Origin: Fluviispira multicolorata
GTDB lineage: Bacteria; Bdellovibrionota_B; Oligoflexia; Silvanigrellales; Silvanigrellaceae
Assembly (NCBI RefSeq): GCF_009208585.1
Contig: NZ_WFLN01000008.1
Coordinates: forward strand, 1 to 64,000
Length of the DNA stretch: 64,000 nt
Reading direction: 5' to 3'
How positions within the stretch are numbered: position 1 is the stretch's first letter; every line of letters starts with the position of its first letter. The notes under the pieces were generated by a model that had not been told where the DNA came from, ran no database searches, and worked only from the letters and a program-made list of their open reading frames with translations. Positions 17,910 through 26,680 of this stretch are shown one piece after another. The position numbers were made by a program, and so were the translations under genes.

Positions 17910-18965
17910 TTGAGTAAGAACAATAGCGTCATAGGTTTGTCATTTTTAGGGGCAATATTTTCTGATATAAGGCGTACATACTTGATAAAAAATAAGCACA
18001 CTTTACAAGCATCTTTTAGGGCAGCTTGGTGGTTGAAAAATCAGCATTTACAAACATTATATCCAGTGATTTTTCCCTTTAATAAAAAAATTGTATTGAA
18101 ACGTGAAACAATTATTTTAGCTGACGGAGATTTTATAGAAGTTGACTGGACAGCAAATAAATCAGACGATAAGCCTCTTATTTTACTTTTGCATGGTCTT
18201 GAAGGATCTTCTAAGTCTTCATATATTAAGCGTACAATGTACGAAGTTTTTAAAAATGGATTTCGAGCTGTCTGTATGAATTTCAGAGGTTGTTCTGGCA
18301 GACAAAATAAATCTAAAAGAGCTTATCATGCAGGTGAAACCGAAGATTTAAATTTTTATATAAATTATTTATTACAAAATGAGAAAATAAAATCTCCAAT
18401 TTTTATTGTAGGTTTTTCTTTGGGTGGAAATGTACTTTTAAAGTGGCTTTCAGAAAATAGTAACAATATATTTATATCTGGTGCCATTGCTATTTCTGTG
18501 CCTTTTGAACTTGAAATTTTAGCGAATAAAATGAACCGGGGGTTCTCAAAGTTTTATCAATGGTGGCTTTTAAAAAGTTTAAAAAATAATTTGCTAAAAA
18601 ATGATAGATATAAAGATTTTAATTTATCTAAAGAAGAAATTATTTTAGTTAAAACATTTTGGGAGTTTGATGATAAGATTACTGCACGAATTCATGGTTT
18701 TTTAAATGCAATAGATTATTATAAAAAATCTAGTTCAAGGCAGTATTTATCGCAAATAGCACATAAAACTCTTATTATTCATTCCAAAGATGATCCTTTT
18801 ATGAGCGAATTATGTATTCCTCAAGATAATGAGTTGTCAAAAACAACTCAATTAGAATTAACTGAACAGGGAGGGCATGTTGGTTTTATTTCGGGTAATT
18901 ATCCTTTTATTCCAATGTATTGGCTTGAAAAGCGAATAATTAATTTTTGTTTTAATTTGATTTGA
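17910..18965 (+). CDS. Alpha/beta hydrolase, YheT family
   Basis: A 351-aa esterase-like hydrolase. The family N-terminal signature WWLKNQHLQTLYP is at about residues 41-53. The catalytic parts are LLLHGLEGSSKSSY (oxyanion region), nucleophile serine in GFSLGGN, aspartate in SKDDPF and histidine in QGGHVGF. The physiological substrate of YheT proteins is not established. The start is uncertain: TTG 17910 opens the frame, and TTG 17982 has ATAAGG upstream, but no ATG is available before the conserved part. Confidence 0.85.
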   Translation: MSKNNSVIGLSFLGAIFSDIRRTYLIKNKHTLQASFRAAWWLKNQHLQTLYPVIFPFNKKIVLKRETIILADGDFIEVDWTANKSDDKPLILLLHGLEGSSKSSYIKRTMYEVFKNGFRAVCMNFRGCSGRQNKSKRAYHAGETEDLNFYINYLLQNEKIKSPIFIVGFSLGGNVLLKWLSENSNNIFISGAIAISVPFELEILANKMNRGFSKFYQWWLLKSLKNNLLKNDRYKDFNLSKEEIILVKTFWEFDDKITARIHGFLNAIDYYKKSSSRQYLSQIAHKTLIIHSKDDPFMSELCIPQDNELSKTTQLELTEQGGHVGFISGNYPFIPMYWLEKRIINFCFNLI

Positions 18966-19021
18966 ATAGTTTTTAATATAAATATCCATTTATCAATCGG
19001 TGCGCTTGCAATTATGTCATA

Positions 19022-19046
19022 AGAGATGTACTTCTATAGAGATGTA
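19022..19046 (+). repeat. Direct repeat AGAGATGTA, candidate operator of the GntR operon
   Basis: AGAGATGTA occurs at 19022-19030 and again at 19038-19046, a 16-bp period, within 55 bp before the GntR gene. Repeats at one-and-a-half helical turns in a regulator's own leader suggest an operator, but this is inference. Confidence 0.35.
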
Positions 19047-19074
19047 TATCACCTTTAGTGGAGTGCGCTCAAAA

Positions 19075-19449
19075 ATGAGGCTTCAAGTAAATCCGCATTC
19101 TTCCATTCCTCTCTATGCCCAAATTGTAGAGCAAATGAGAAATCAAATTCTCTCTGGCACAATACAAGCTGGAACCCCTTTGCCTTCTGTTCGAGAAATT
19201 TCTGAAATGATTGAAGTCAATTCGCTTACAATTCAAAAGGCACTTAAAATTTTAGAAGTTGAAAAGTTTATTGTCATACGGCGTGGTGTGGGCGCCTTTG
19301 TTTCTGAAAGTATTAATTCTTTGAATCAAAACCAAAAAGAAGAGCTTCTTAAACCTGGTTTAATTAATATCGTCTCTCATGCACGTGAATTAGGTGTTGA
19401 TCAAGAAAGATTTCATGTCCTAGTAGAGGAATGTTGGAGTGCACAATAA
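19075..19449 (+). CDS. GntR-family transcriptional regulator, YtrA-like
   Basis: A short regulator (124 aa from ATG 19075) with only a winged-helix DNA-binding domain: SSIPLYAQIVEQMRNQILSG, GTPLPSVREISEMIEVNSLT, then VIRRGVGAFVSE. Its short C-terminal tail lacks an effector domain, as in the YtrA subfamily, which typically controls a following ABC transporter operon. That is exactly the arrangement here: the ABC ATPase starts two bases after its stop. The frame is open back to GTG 19000, but relatives begin at the later ATG, and GTGGAG lies 11 bp before it. Confidence 0.88.
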   Translation: MRLQVNPHSSIPLYAQIVEQMRNQILSGTIQAGTPLPSVREISEMIEVNSLTIQKALKILEVEKFIVIRRGVGAFVSESINSLNQNQKEELLKPGLINIVSHARELGVDQERFHVLVEECWSAQ

Positions 19450-19451
19450 TT

Positions 19452-20168
19452 ATGATCGAAGTAAATAATTTAACACTATTTGGAAAATCTCACAATTTAA
19501 GATTGGATATTCCTGCTCTTAAGTTTTATTCACCAGGTATCACAGCACTTGTTGGACACAATGGAGCAGGGAAATCATCCTTATTAAGACTAATGTCTGG
19601 TTTAGAAAAATCGAATACCGGTTTGGTGAGTTATTTAGGTAAAGATATATTTAAAGATTTTGAATCACTTAAAGAGAAAATTCATCTTATTTCTTGGAAT
19701 TTAGAATTGTATCAAGGATTGACGACAAAAGATCATCTTAAGCTTATAAAATCGGTATCAAAAAATTGGAGTGTAGAAATTGAAAATGCACTTTTAAAAG
19801 ATTTATCAGTTCCACCTGATAAAAGAATTGACAAACTTTCTCGGGGTGAGCAAGTTCGTTTTCGTTTGTTACTTAGTTTACCAAGAAAACCAATGGTTAT
19901 TTTATTAGATGAAGTTACAAATGAGCTTGATACCGATTCGAGAAGAATTATTTTCAAAAAGTTGGATTCCTATTCTTATGATACGGGTGCACAAGTTGTT
20001 GTAGCGACTAATATGATTGAAGATATTGAGCGCTATGCAACAGATATTATCCTTTTGAAAAAAGGTAAAGTTATCCTTCAAGGTGCTCTCGATAATATTA
20101 AGGAAGAACATAAAACAAATTTTGAAGAAATAATTAGAATATATGAAAGAAAGGATTTGCAATTGTGA
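19452..20168 (+). CDS. ABC transporter ATP-binding protein
   Basis: A 238-aa nucleotide-binding subunit. Walker A is GHNGAGKSSLLRL (about residues 33-45), the signature is a variant, LSRGEQVRF, and Walker B with the catalytic glutamate is MVILLDEVTNELD. It belongs to the type found after YtrA-like regulators, which export or sense cell-wall or membrane-active compounds. It is coupled to both neighbours: 2 bp after the regulator and a 4-bp GTGA overlap with the membrane gene. Confidence 0.9.
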   Translation: MIEVNNLTLFGKSHNLRLDIPALKFYSPGITALVGHNGAGKSSLLRLMSGLEKSNTGLVSYLGKDIFKDFESLKEKIHLISWNLELYQGLTTKDHLKLIKSVSKNWSVEIENALLKDLSVPPDKRIDKLSRGEQVRFRLLLSLPRKPMVILLDEVTNELDTDSRRIIFKKLDSYSYDTGAQVVVATNMIEDIERYATDIILLKKGKVILQGALDNIKEEHKTNFEEIIRIYERKDLQL

Positions 20169-21244
20169 TTTCCACATTCATGTTTCTTTTTAAACAATAT
20201 TGGTCATTTTTTCTTTTGTGTGTGATTGGGACTGCTTTTGGTATATATTATGGTGGCATTTGGTCGTTTTTACCATTTATGTTTTTATTGTTATTCTTTT
20301 ATGAATGGAATATTGCACCTAGAAAAGAACGCACATGGAGTTTTATAGAGTCACTTCCTTTATCGTTTAATAAACGATTTATTATTAGAGTTATTCTTCC
20401 ATTGTCGATAAGTATTATTATTATTTTTCTACTTACTTTTTTTAAGAAAAATAAAGAATTAGATTTTTTAATAAGTATTTCAGATGCAGTAAGAATATCA
20501 TCTTTGTTTGTTTTAAGTTCTATTTTAGCTAGAAGTTTGTCAGGATTTTTTGCTTGGATTATTTTTACTTATTTTTTATCATATTTAATGTCTAATTATT
20601 TTTTATATGAATTTGTCGTCTTTATTTTGAGCCTTTTCTTGTCTTATTATTCATTATCTGAAAAGAGAGCATCAAAAATAAAAACTTTAGTCGTTCCTGT
20701 TTTTATATCCATGATTTTGCTTGTATCAGGAAACTTACTTAGAGTAAAAATTTATGAACTTTGTCTCTCTGTCCCTTATTATAATTTACAAATTACAGTG
20801 GCAAAATCACTTTTAAAGGAAAGAGCATTTATCGGTAAAGATATTTCTGTCGAATTACTTTGGAATAGAAATGATTCAATGACTGAACCTTTAAAAGTTG
20901 TTATTCCCTCTCATTACAATGATAAACTTCTTGAGAAAATGGAAAATGTTATTCTTAAAGAAAATTATTGTACGCAAATTTGTCATGTTTTGGGAGATCT
21001 GGTTTCAAATTATTCTAAAAATTGGAATCAAGAGCGTCTTGAAAAATATTTAAATTCAGAAAGAGTAACAGAACAAATTTATGCTCTTCGAGTTTTAGAA
21101 GGATCTTCGCAGATAATGTATTTGCCTCGGATTTTGCAGCTTGTCAAAAGTCCTGAAGATGAAGTCAGTGCAATGGCAATTGAAGTTCTTCGTAAGTGGG
21201 GAGATATTGACCTCTATCAATTTCCAAGTAATCCTATCTTTTAG
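20165..21244 (+). CDS. Membrane subunit of the ABC system with HEAT-like C-terminal part
   Basis: A 359-aa protein with about six hydrophobic helices in the first 190 residues, consistent with an ABC permease of the YtrC/D or ABC-2 type. It is followed by a hydrophilic part of about 160 residues. The last 50 residues (YALRVLEGSSQIMYLPRILQ, then KSPEDEVSAMAIEVLRKWG) look like a HEAT repeat pair, unusual for such a permease. The start is GTG 20165, overlapping the ATPase stop. It probably pairs with the ATPase as a homodimeric exporter. Confidence 0.7.
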   Translation: MISTFMFLFKQYWSFFLLCVIGTAFGIYYGGIWSFLPFMFLLLFFYEWNIAPRKERTWSFIESLPLSFNKRFIIRVILPLSISIIIIFLLTFFKKNKELDFLISISDAVRISSLFVLSSILARSLSGFFAWIIFTYFLSYLMSNYFLYEFVVFILSLFLSYYSLSEKRASKIKTLVVPVFISMILLVSGNLLRVKIYELCLSVPYYNLQITVAKSLLKERAFIGKDISVELLWNRNDSMTEPLKVVIPSHYNDKLLEKMENVILKENYCTQICHVLGDLVSNYSKNWNQERLEKYLNSERVTEQIYALRVLEGSSQIMYLPRILQLVKSPEDEVSAMAIEVLRKWGDIDLYQFPSNPIF

Positions 21245-21276
21245 AAATATTAACTAAAAGATTAAGGATTGCCAGA

Positions 21277-21816
21277 ATGGATGATCTTCCTGATGACCCA
21301 AGTGAGACTATAAAAGAGCATATACAACACGAAGCACTTTACAATGCTAAAGATAAAATGGTGATGAAGTTTGCTATGACTTCTGCTCTTTACGCAATTT
21401 TCACCGCCACGACATCGCTGTTAGCTGGCTATCACTCCAATGAAGCTATGATTGAGCAAATAAAAGCATCTGATCTATGGACTTATTACCAAGCTAAAAG
21501 CATAAAAATGAATTTATTAGAGTCTCGGAACGAGATATTAAAAATTATGCAAAAAACTATTGATCCAAAAACTTTTAATAAAATTGATCAGTATAAAAAT
21601 GATATTGCGGTGTCATCCGAGAAAGCAAAAGAAAAAGAGTTTATTTCTGAAAACCATTTAAAACGGCATATGTCATATGCACGGAGTGTCACATTATTTC
21701 AGATTGCAATTGGTATGACTGCATTTGCTATACTTATTAAACGAAATAGTTTTTGGTATTTAAGTATGCTTTTTGCTTTAGGTGGCTTTGTATTTTTTGT
21801 GATTGGTATAATTTAA
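21277..21816 (+). CDS. DUF4337-like membrane protein
   Basis: A 179-aa protein with an acidic N-terminus, a first membrane helix at about 30-50 (MTSALYAIFTATTSLLAGYH), a helical soluble middle (about 55-125, WTYYQAKSIKMNLLE) and two C-terminal membrane helices. This arrangement and the WTYYQAKS segment match the DUF4337 family as I remember it. It starts 32 bp after the permease gene, so it could belong to the same transcript, and a hairpin follows its stop. Function unknown. Confidence 0.7.
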   Translation: MDDLPDDPSETIKEHIQHEALYNAKDKMVMKFAMTSALYAIFTATTSLLAGYHSNEAMIEQIKASDLWTYYQAKSIKMNLLESRNEILKIMQKTIDPKTFNKIDQYKNDIAVSSEKAKEKEFISENHLKRHMSYARSVTLFQIAIGMTAFAILIKRNSFWYLSMLFALGGFVFFVIGII

Positions 21817-21833
21817 AGTTTCTTTTTTAAGTA

Positions 21834-21875
21834 TTTGTTCTCAAATATTTTCTCATCTGAGAACAAATTCTTTTT
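21834..21875. terminator. Terminator between the DUF4337-like and lectin genes
   Basis: A 10-bp stem TTTGTTCTCA (21834-21843) with TGAGAACAAA (21858-21867), a 14-nt loop and TTCTTTTT after it. It lies between convergent genes. Confidence 0.65.
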
Positions 21876-21890
21876 CGTTATTAAATTTAT

Positions 21891-22310
21891 TTAACAATGA
21901 GTGACTGTATTCGAGGCCCAAATAGCATTCCATGAATTTGCTGAATAAATTACAAGATTTCCATCATTTTGAATAAGAATCCAAGCTCCTCTGTGATTAT
22001 TTGTGCCGCTTGCCCATTTTGCATTTCCATTGCTGTTGTAAACTACAAAGTTTCCATCCCCTTGCATAACAACTCTATTTGCTCCAGAATTCATTGTATG
22101 GCTAGCCCATGTCGCTTGATTGTTGCTATTTCTGTAAAGCACTAGATTTCCATCATTTTGCATAGCAAGACGGAAACAGTGATTAGCCGATTCGAGTTGT
22201 TGACCTTGATATAAGGTTTGCCCTGAATACATGGTATCTATTGCTGCCGCCACTCCTGCAGAAAGAGTTGAAGCAGAAACTAACGTAAGCATAATAATAT
22301 TACGTAACAT
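21891..22310 (-). CDS. Secreted bulb-type (GNA-like) mannose-binding lectin
   Basis: A 139-aa protein with a signal peptide (cleavage near VAAA/IDT, residue 23) and a single B-lectin domain of about 116 residues. The mannose-binding motif QxDxNxVxY is present three times without a missing residue: QNDGNLVLY (51-59), QGDGNFVVY (83-91) and QNDGNLVIY (114-122). The two mature cysteines, C45 and C139, could form a disulfide. In plants such lectins bind mannose glycans; in bacteria the fold occurs in lectin-like bacteriocins, which usually have two domains. It is monocistronic. Its role here could be adhesion, predation or toxicity. Confidence 0.9.
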   Translation of the reverse strand: MLRNIIMLTLVSASTLSAGVAAAIDTMYSGQTLYQGQQLESANHCFRLAMQNDGNLVLYRNSNNQATWASHTMNSGANRVVMQGDGNFVVYNSNGNAKWASGTNNHRGAWILIQNDGNLVIYSANSWNAIWASNTVTHC

Positions 22311-22589
22311 AATTACCCCTTTTATTAAATTGTTTAAAAATTCATACTATTTTTTAAAGATGAGTGAAATGAAGAGCGTCAAATTGTTGGCGTGTAAATA
22401 CTTGTAATACATAAATATAGATATTTTAAAATTAGATAAATTTGAAAATATAAAAATATTATTTAAATAGTTTTTAGTATTATACGCAGTCCATTAAAAA
22501 TGTTCCACACTTCGAATCTTAATTCTAATTGAATAATTTATTTCATCTGTTAATCTCTTTTCTATTCAATTTGTTAATTTGGAGAATAT

Positions 22590-23621
22590 ATGGAATATAA
22601 ACAATTTGGCAATTCAGGATTAATTGTACCTGCGCTCAGCTTTGGCACAGCTACCTTTGGCGGAACTTCAGAATTTTTTAAGACATGGGGTGAAACCGAT
22701 ACAAAAGAAGCTTCCCGACTTATCGATATTTGCCTAGAATATGGAGTTAACTTTTTTGATACTGCAGATGTTTATTCAAATGGCGATGCCGAAAAAGTTC
22801 TTGGCACCGCTCTGAAAGGCAAACGAGACAAAACTCTTATTTCAACAAAAGCAACCTTTGCTATGGGGCAAAATCCAAATGATGTTGGTTCTTCAAGACA
22901 TCATCTTATTAATGCCTGCGAAAATAGTTTAAAAAGACTTGGTACAGATTACATCGATGTTTATTTTATGCACTCCTTCGATGCTCTCACTCCTATTGAA
23001 GAAACTTTAAGTACACTAGACTGTCTCATAAAAAGTGGAAAAATCCGCTATATTGGCTGCTCTAATTTTTCTGGTTGGCAAGTCATGAAATCCCTCGGCA
23101 CATCTGAAAAATATGGATTAGGTCGTTATGTTGTTTATCAAGGCTATTATTCTTTAATAGGTCGTGAATACGAATGGGATCTCATGCCACTTAACCTCGA
23201 TCAAAAATTAGGGCTAATGGTTTGGAGTCCACTGGGTTGGGGGCGTTTAACTGGTAAAATACTGCGCGGTAAAGAACTTCCTGAAGGAAGAATTCAAAAA
23301 GGAGGATCTATCAATGGCCCTGAAATATCAGACGAATATTTATATAATATTGTTGATGTTCTTGATGAAATTGCGAAAGAAACAGGAAAATCAGTCCCTC
23401 AGGTTGCCATCAATTGGTTATTGCAACGCCCAACGGTTTGTAATGTTGTTTTAGGGGCTAGAAATGAAGAACAATTAATACATAATTTAGGTGCAGTGGG
23501 CTGGAAGCTAAACCAAAATCAAATTTTGAGACTAGAAAAAGTATCCAAACAAAAACCAATCTATCCCTATTGGCATCAAATGCAATTTAATGAACGCAAT
23601 CCCAAGCCTGTTAAGTGGTAA
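22590..23621 (+). CDS. Aldo/keto reductase
   Basis: A 343-aa NADPH-dependent oxidoreductase of the AKR superfamily (TIM barrel). The catalytic tetrad is readable: Asp and Tyr in FFDTADVYSNGDAE, Lys in LISTKATF and His in VYFMHSFD. Cofactor-binding GARNEEQLIHNLGAVGW is near the C-terminus. The N-terminus MEYKQFGNSGLIVPALSFGT is typical of YghZ/PdxI-like members; the substrate cannot be told. TTGGAGAAT precedes the ATG. It is convergent with dnaK and shares its terminator. Confidence 0.9.
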   Translation: MEYKQFGNSGLIVPALSFGTATFGGTSEFFKTWGETDTKEASRLIDICLEYGVNFFDTADVYSNGDAEKVLGTALKGKRDKTLISTKATFAMGQNPNDVGSSRHHLINACENSLKRLGTDYIDVYFMHSFDALTPIEETLSTLDCLIKSGKIRYIGCSNFSGWQVMKSLGTSEKYGLGRYVVYQGYYSLIGREYEWDLMPLNLDQKLGLMVWSPLGWGRLTGKILRGKELPEGRIQKGGSINGPEISDEYLYNIVDVLDEIAKETGKSVPQVAINWLLQRPTVCNVVLGARNEEQLIHNLGAVGWKLNQNQILRLEKVSKQKPIYPYWHQMQFNERNPKPVKW

Positions 23622-23742
23622 TTTTCTTTTTAAATGAAAATTTTTGTAAATATTATTAAAAGTGTTTCTTTTGGATTGAGTATTATTTATAGGCATTATA
23701 AATATTTTTTTTAAATTTTCTAGAATTAAATTTTTTATCAAA

Positions 23743-23776
23743 AAAAACCTCCTCAAAATTAATTGAGGAGGTTTTT
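23743..23776. terminator. Bidirectional terminator between the aldo/keto reductase and dnaK
   Basis: A perfect 14-bp stem (23743-23756 with 23763-23776, core CCTCCTCAA/TTGAGGAGG), with T runs on both strands, between convergent genes. Confidence 0.9.
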
Positions 23777-23793
23777 ATAGGATTTGAACCTAA

Positions 23794-25710
23794 TTATGAG
23801 TTAGATTCAAATTCAGCATCAACAACTCCATCTTTATTTTTAGAGTTACTTTGTTTATTGGTATCACCAGTCTCACTTGCGGTTTGTGCTCCACCTGGTT
23901 GAGCTCCTGTATTTTTGTACATTTCTTCAGCAAGCTTGTGTGCTTTTGCTTCAAGAGAAGCGATAGCAGCTTCAAGTGCAGCTTTATCTTCACTCTTTGT
24001 TTCAAGAACAGAGCGAGCGCTTGTAAGTTCGGATTCAAGAGATGACTTCATTTCTGCTGGAAGCTTGTCGCCATTTTCGCGTAAATTCTTTTCTGTTTGG
24101 AAAATAATGCTGTCGAGCTTATTGCGTACATCAATTGTTTCACGACGTGTTTTATCCTCTGTTGCATGGCGTTCTGCATCTTCCATCATACGTTTGATAT
24201 CAGCTTCAGAAAGACCGCCTGAATTTGTTACTGTAATTTTTTGCTCTTTGCTTGTGCCAAGATCTTTTGCAGATACATTTAAGATACCGTTTGCATCAAT
24301 ATCAAATGTAACTTCAATTTGCGGAACTCCACGTGGTGCTGAAGGAATTTCAGATAGATTAAAGCGACCAAGCGAGCGGTTGTCGCGCGCCATTTCACGT
24401 TCACCTTGGAAAACACCGATTTCAACACTTGTTTGGTTGTCTGCAGCAGTAGAGAAAATTTGGCTTGCACGCTTTGGAATTGTGCTGTTGCGTTCAATAA
24501 GCTTTGTAAATACACCGCCTAAAGTTTCAATACCTAAGCTAAGAGGAGTTACGTCAAGTAAGAGAACGTCTTTAACTTCACCGCCAAGAACGCCTGCTTG
24601 AACTGCTGCTCCTACAGCAACAACTTCGTCAGGGTTTACAGAGCGGTTTGGCTCTTTTTTAAAGAACGCTTTTACTTTTTCGCCAACTAAAGGAATACGA
24701 GTTGAGCCACCGACCATAACGATTTCGTCAATTTGGTCGATGCTTAAGTTTGCATCGCGAAGTGCAGAACGACAAGGTTCAATGGTTTTGTCGATAATAT
24801 CCATGATCATTTGCTCAAATTGTGAACGCATAAGACTAACGGCAAGGTGTTTAGGACCCGTTTGGTCAGCTGTTAAGTAAGGAAGATTGATGTCAACCTT
24901 AGTTTGGCTTGAGAGCTCAATTTTTGCTTTTTCTGCGGCTTCTTTTAAGCGTTGCATAGCCATTGGGTCTTTAGAAACGTCCATGGATGTTTGTTTTTTA
25001 AATTCAGCAACGAGAAAATCGATGAGGCGTTCGTCAACGTTGTCACCACCGAGGTGTGTGTCACCGTTTGTAGAAAGAACTTCAACAACGTTGTCACCAA
25101 CTTCAAGAACAGATACGTCGAATGTACCGCCACCAAAGTCATAAACAGCAATTTTTTGATTTGTCTTTTTGTCAAGACCATACGCAAGAGCAGCTGCTGT
25201 TGGTTCGTTAATAATACGAAGAACTTCAAGGCCAGCAATTTTACCAGCATCTTTAGTTGCCTGTCTCTGTGAGTCATTAAAATAAGCAGGAACTGTGATG
25301 ACTGCTTTTGTCACTGTTTGGCCAAGATAACTTTCTGCAGCTTCTTTTAATTTTTGAAGAACTTTTGCAGAAATTTCTGGTGGAGCCATGTCTTTGCCAC
25401 CAATTTCAAACAAGATTTTGTCGCTAGGTCCTTTTTTTACAATGTATGGCATTTTATTGGCTTCATCTGTGCGTTCTGCGTAGTGACTGCCGATAAAACG
25501 CTTTGCGGAGTAAATAGTATTACGTGGGTTAGTTACGGCTTGGTTACGTGCAGCGCGACCAACAATAAATTCGCCATCGCGCGTGTATGCAACAACAGAG
25601 GGTGTTGTTCGTTCGCCTTCTTGATTAGCAATTACTTTGGGTTGGCCATTTTCCATAACTGCAACAACTGAGTTGGTTGTCCCTAAGTCAATACCGATAA
25701 TCTTACTCAT
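23794..25710 (-). CDS. dnaK: Chaperone protein DnaK (Hsp70)
   Basis: 638 aa, the standard DnaK length, ending in [10 protein letters not shown]. The ATPase domain begins [20 protein letters not shown], with [13 protein letters not shown] and [10 protein letters not shown]. The substrate-binding domain contains [16 protein letters not shown], and a GGAQ-type linker and acidic tail follow. The start at 25710 is preferred over an upstream in-frame ATG because GGAGG lies 8 bp before it. Neither grpE nor dnaJ is adjacent, unlike in many genomes. Codon use is visibly less AT-rich than in neighbouring genes, as expected for a highly expressed gene. Confidence 0.98.
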   Translation of the reverse strand: MSKIIGIDLGTTNSVVAVMENGQPKVIANQEGERTTPSVVAYTRDGEFIVGRAARNQAVTNPRNTIYSAKRFIGSHYAERTDEANKMPYIVKKGPSDKILFEIGGKDMAPPEISAKVLQKLKEAAESYLGQTVTKAVITVPAYFNDSQRQATKDAGKIAGLEVLRIINEPTAAALAYGLDKKTNQKIAVYDFGGGTFDVSVLEVGDNVVEVLSTNGDTHLGGDNVDERLIDFLVAEFKKQTSMDVSKDPMAMQRLKEAAEKAKIELSSQTKVDINLPYLTADQTGPKHLAVSLMRSQFEQMIMDIIDKTIEPCRSALRDANLSIDQIDEIVMVGGSTRIPLVGEKVKAFFKKEPNRSVNPDEVVAVGAAVQAGVLGGEVKDVLLLDVTPLSLGIETLGGVFTKLIERNSTIPKRASQIFSTAADNQTSVEIGVFQGEREMARDNRSLGRFNLSEIPSAPRGVPQIEVTFDIDANGILNVSAKDLGTSKEQKITVTNSGGLSEADIKRMMEDAERHATEDKTRRETIDVRNKLDSIIFQTEKNLRENGDKLPAEMKSSLESELTSARSVLETKSEDKAALEAAIASLEAKAHKLAEEMYKNTGAQPGGAQTASETGDTNKQSNSKNKDGVVDAEFESNS

Positions 25711-25786
25711 ACTAAAAACCTCCAAGGTAAGGAAATGAAAATTAAGCTCTTTTTGTTGAAATAGAATTAAGAAAAGAAATTAGCAT

Positions 25787-25813
25787 TTTTAGCTACTTAT
25801 CGTTAGGCTAAAA
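25787..25813. promoter_or_regulatory. Inverted repeat in the dnaK upstream region
   Basis: TTTTAGC (25787-25793) and GCTAAAA (25807-25813) form an inverted repeat with a 13-bp spacer, about 80-100 bp before the dnaK start. It resembles the layout but not the sequence of the CIRCE heat-shock operator (TTAGCACTC-N9-GAGTGCTAA). I cannot identify a convincing heat-shock sigma promoter. Confidence 0.3.
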
Positions 25814-25986
25814 TACAGGTTGCATTCCTTTCCCTGCTTGCGAGGAACATAAGCATCGATTTTATTGTGTCAACACAGAAAGTCAGAAATCTCTTTTGAA
25901 GGCTGGGTATATATTTGCGTGCTTTGTTAGTATCAGTTAAATGAAGATACGCTGAGTTTATTTTCTCAATCAGTTTTGGAGTCGCC

Positions 25987-26652
25987 GTGTTGTTAGATAG
26001 CCTTATCGAATTTTTTACAACTTATGGTTATTTTGCTGTTTTTGGAGTTCTTTTACTTTGTGGGTTTGGACTGCCAATTCCTGAGGATATTACTTTAGTG
26101 GCGGGCGGAGTTATATCTTCAATTGCATGCACAGCGGATGGTTCCTTTTTGCAAGCCCTTGAAACCTGCCATCAAGTTCATGTTATGTTTGCTGTATCCA
26201 TGGCAGGAGTGCTTATTGGTGACAGCACAATGTTTTTTTTAGGTTATATTTTTGGTGAAAAGCTTTTAAAAGTGAAGTTTTTTGCAAGAATAGTAACGGC
26301 TGACAGATACAAATGGGTGCAAGCAAAGTTTGAAAAGTATGGATTTTGGTTTATTTTTGCGGCACGTTTTATGCCAGGTTTAAGATCTCCTATTTTTGTT
26401 GTTTCAGGAATCACAAGAAAGGTTTCTTATATTAAATTTCTTTTAACAGACGGATTTGCTGCAGTTATAAGTGTTCCTCTTTGGATATATCTCGGATTTT
26501 GGGGAGAAAGACAGCTAAGCAATATAGCTGATATTGAGCACTATATTAAAAAAGGGCAAATGGGTGTCTTCACTGTTATTGGAATTGCTATTATAAGTTT
26601 AATTTTAATTTGGTTCGTGAAGAAAAAAATAAAAGAAAAAACTGGTTTTTAA
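25987..26652 (+). CDS. DedA/SNARE-associated family membrane protein
   Basis: A 221-aa inner-membrane protein of the DedA family, several members of which flip undecaprenyl phosphate or phospholipids. Family features are GFGLPIPEDITLVAGGVIS (residues about 25-43), MAGVLIGDSTMFFLGYIFG, and the conserved F.ARFMPGLRSPIFVVSG with its arginines. The start is GTG 25987; there is no ATG before the conserved region. It is the first gene of a rightward group with the site-2-protease-like, DHH and methyltransferase genes, at spacings of 28 bp, 17 bp and a small overlap. Confidence 0.9.
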   Translation: MLLDSLIEFFTTYGYFAVFGVLLLCGFGLPIPEDITLVAGGVISSIACTADGSFLQALETCHQVHVMFAVSMAGVLIGDSTMFFLGYIFGEKLLKVKFFARIVTADRYKWVQAKFEKYGFWFIFAARFMPGLRSPIFVVSGITRKVSYIKFLLTDGFAAVISVPLWIYLGFWGERQLSNIADIEHYIKKGQMGVFTVIGIAIISLILIWFVKKKIKEKTGF

Positions 26653-26680
26653 ATAAATAATAAATATTGGATGACAAAAA

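Noticed and set aside
23915-24601. 228-aa open frame on the + strand
   Set aside because: It lies entirely antisense to dnaK, Ser-rich as expected from reading conserved dnaK codons backwards, and has no ribosome binding site. The same holds for the frames at 24887-25144, 24952-25272 and 25354-25671.
25740-25986. CIRCE heat-shock element upstream of dnaK
   Set aside because: The inverted repeat found (TTTTAGC/GCTAAAA) does not match the TTAGCACTC/GAGTGCTAA consensus.
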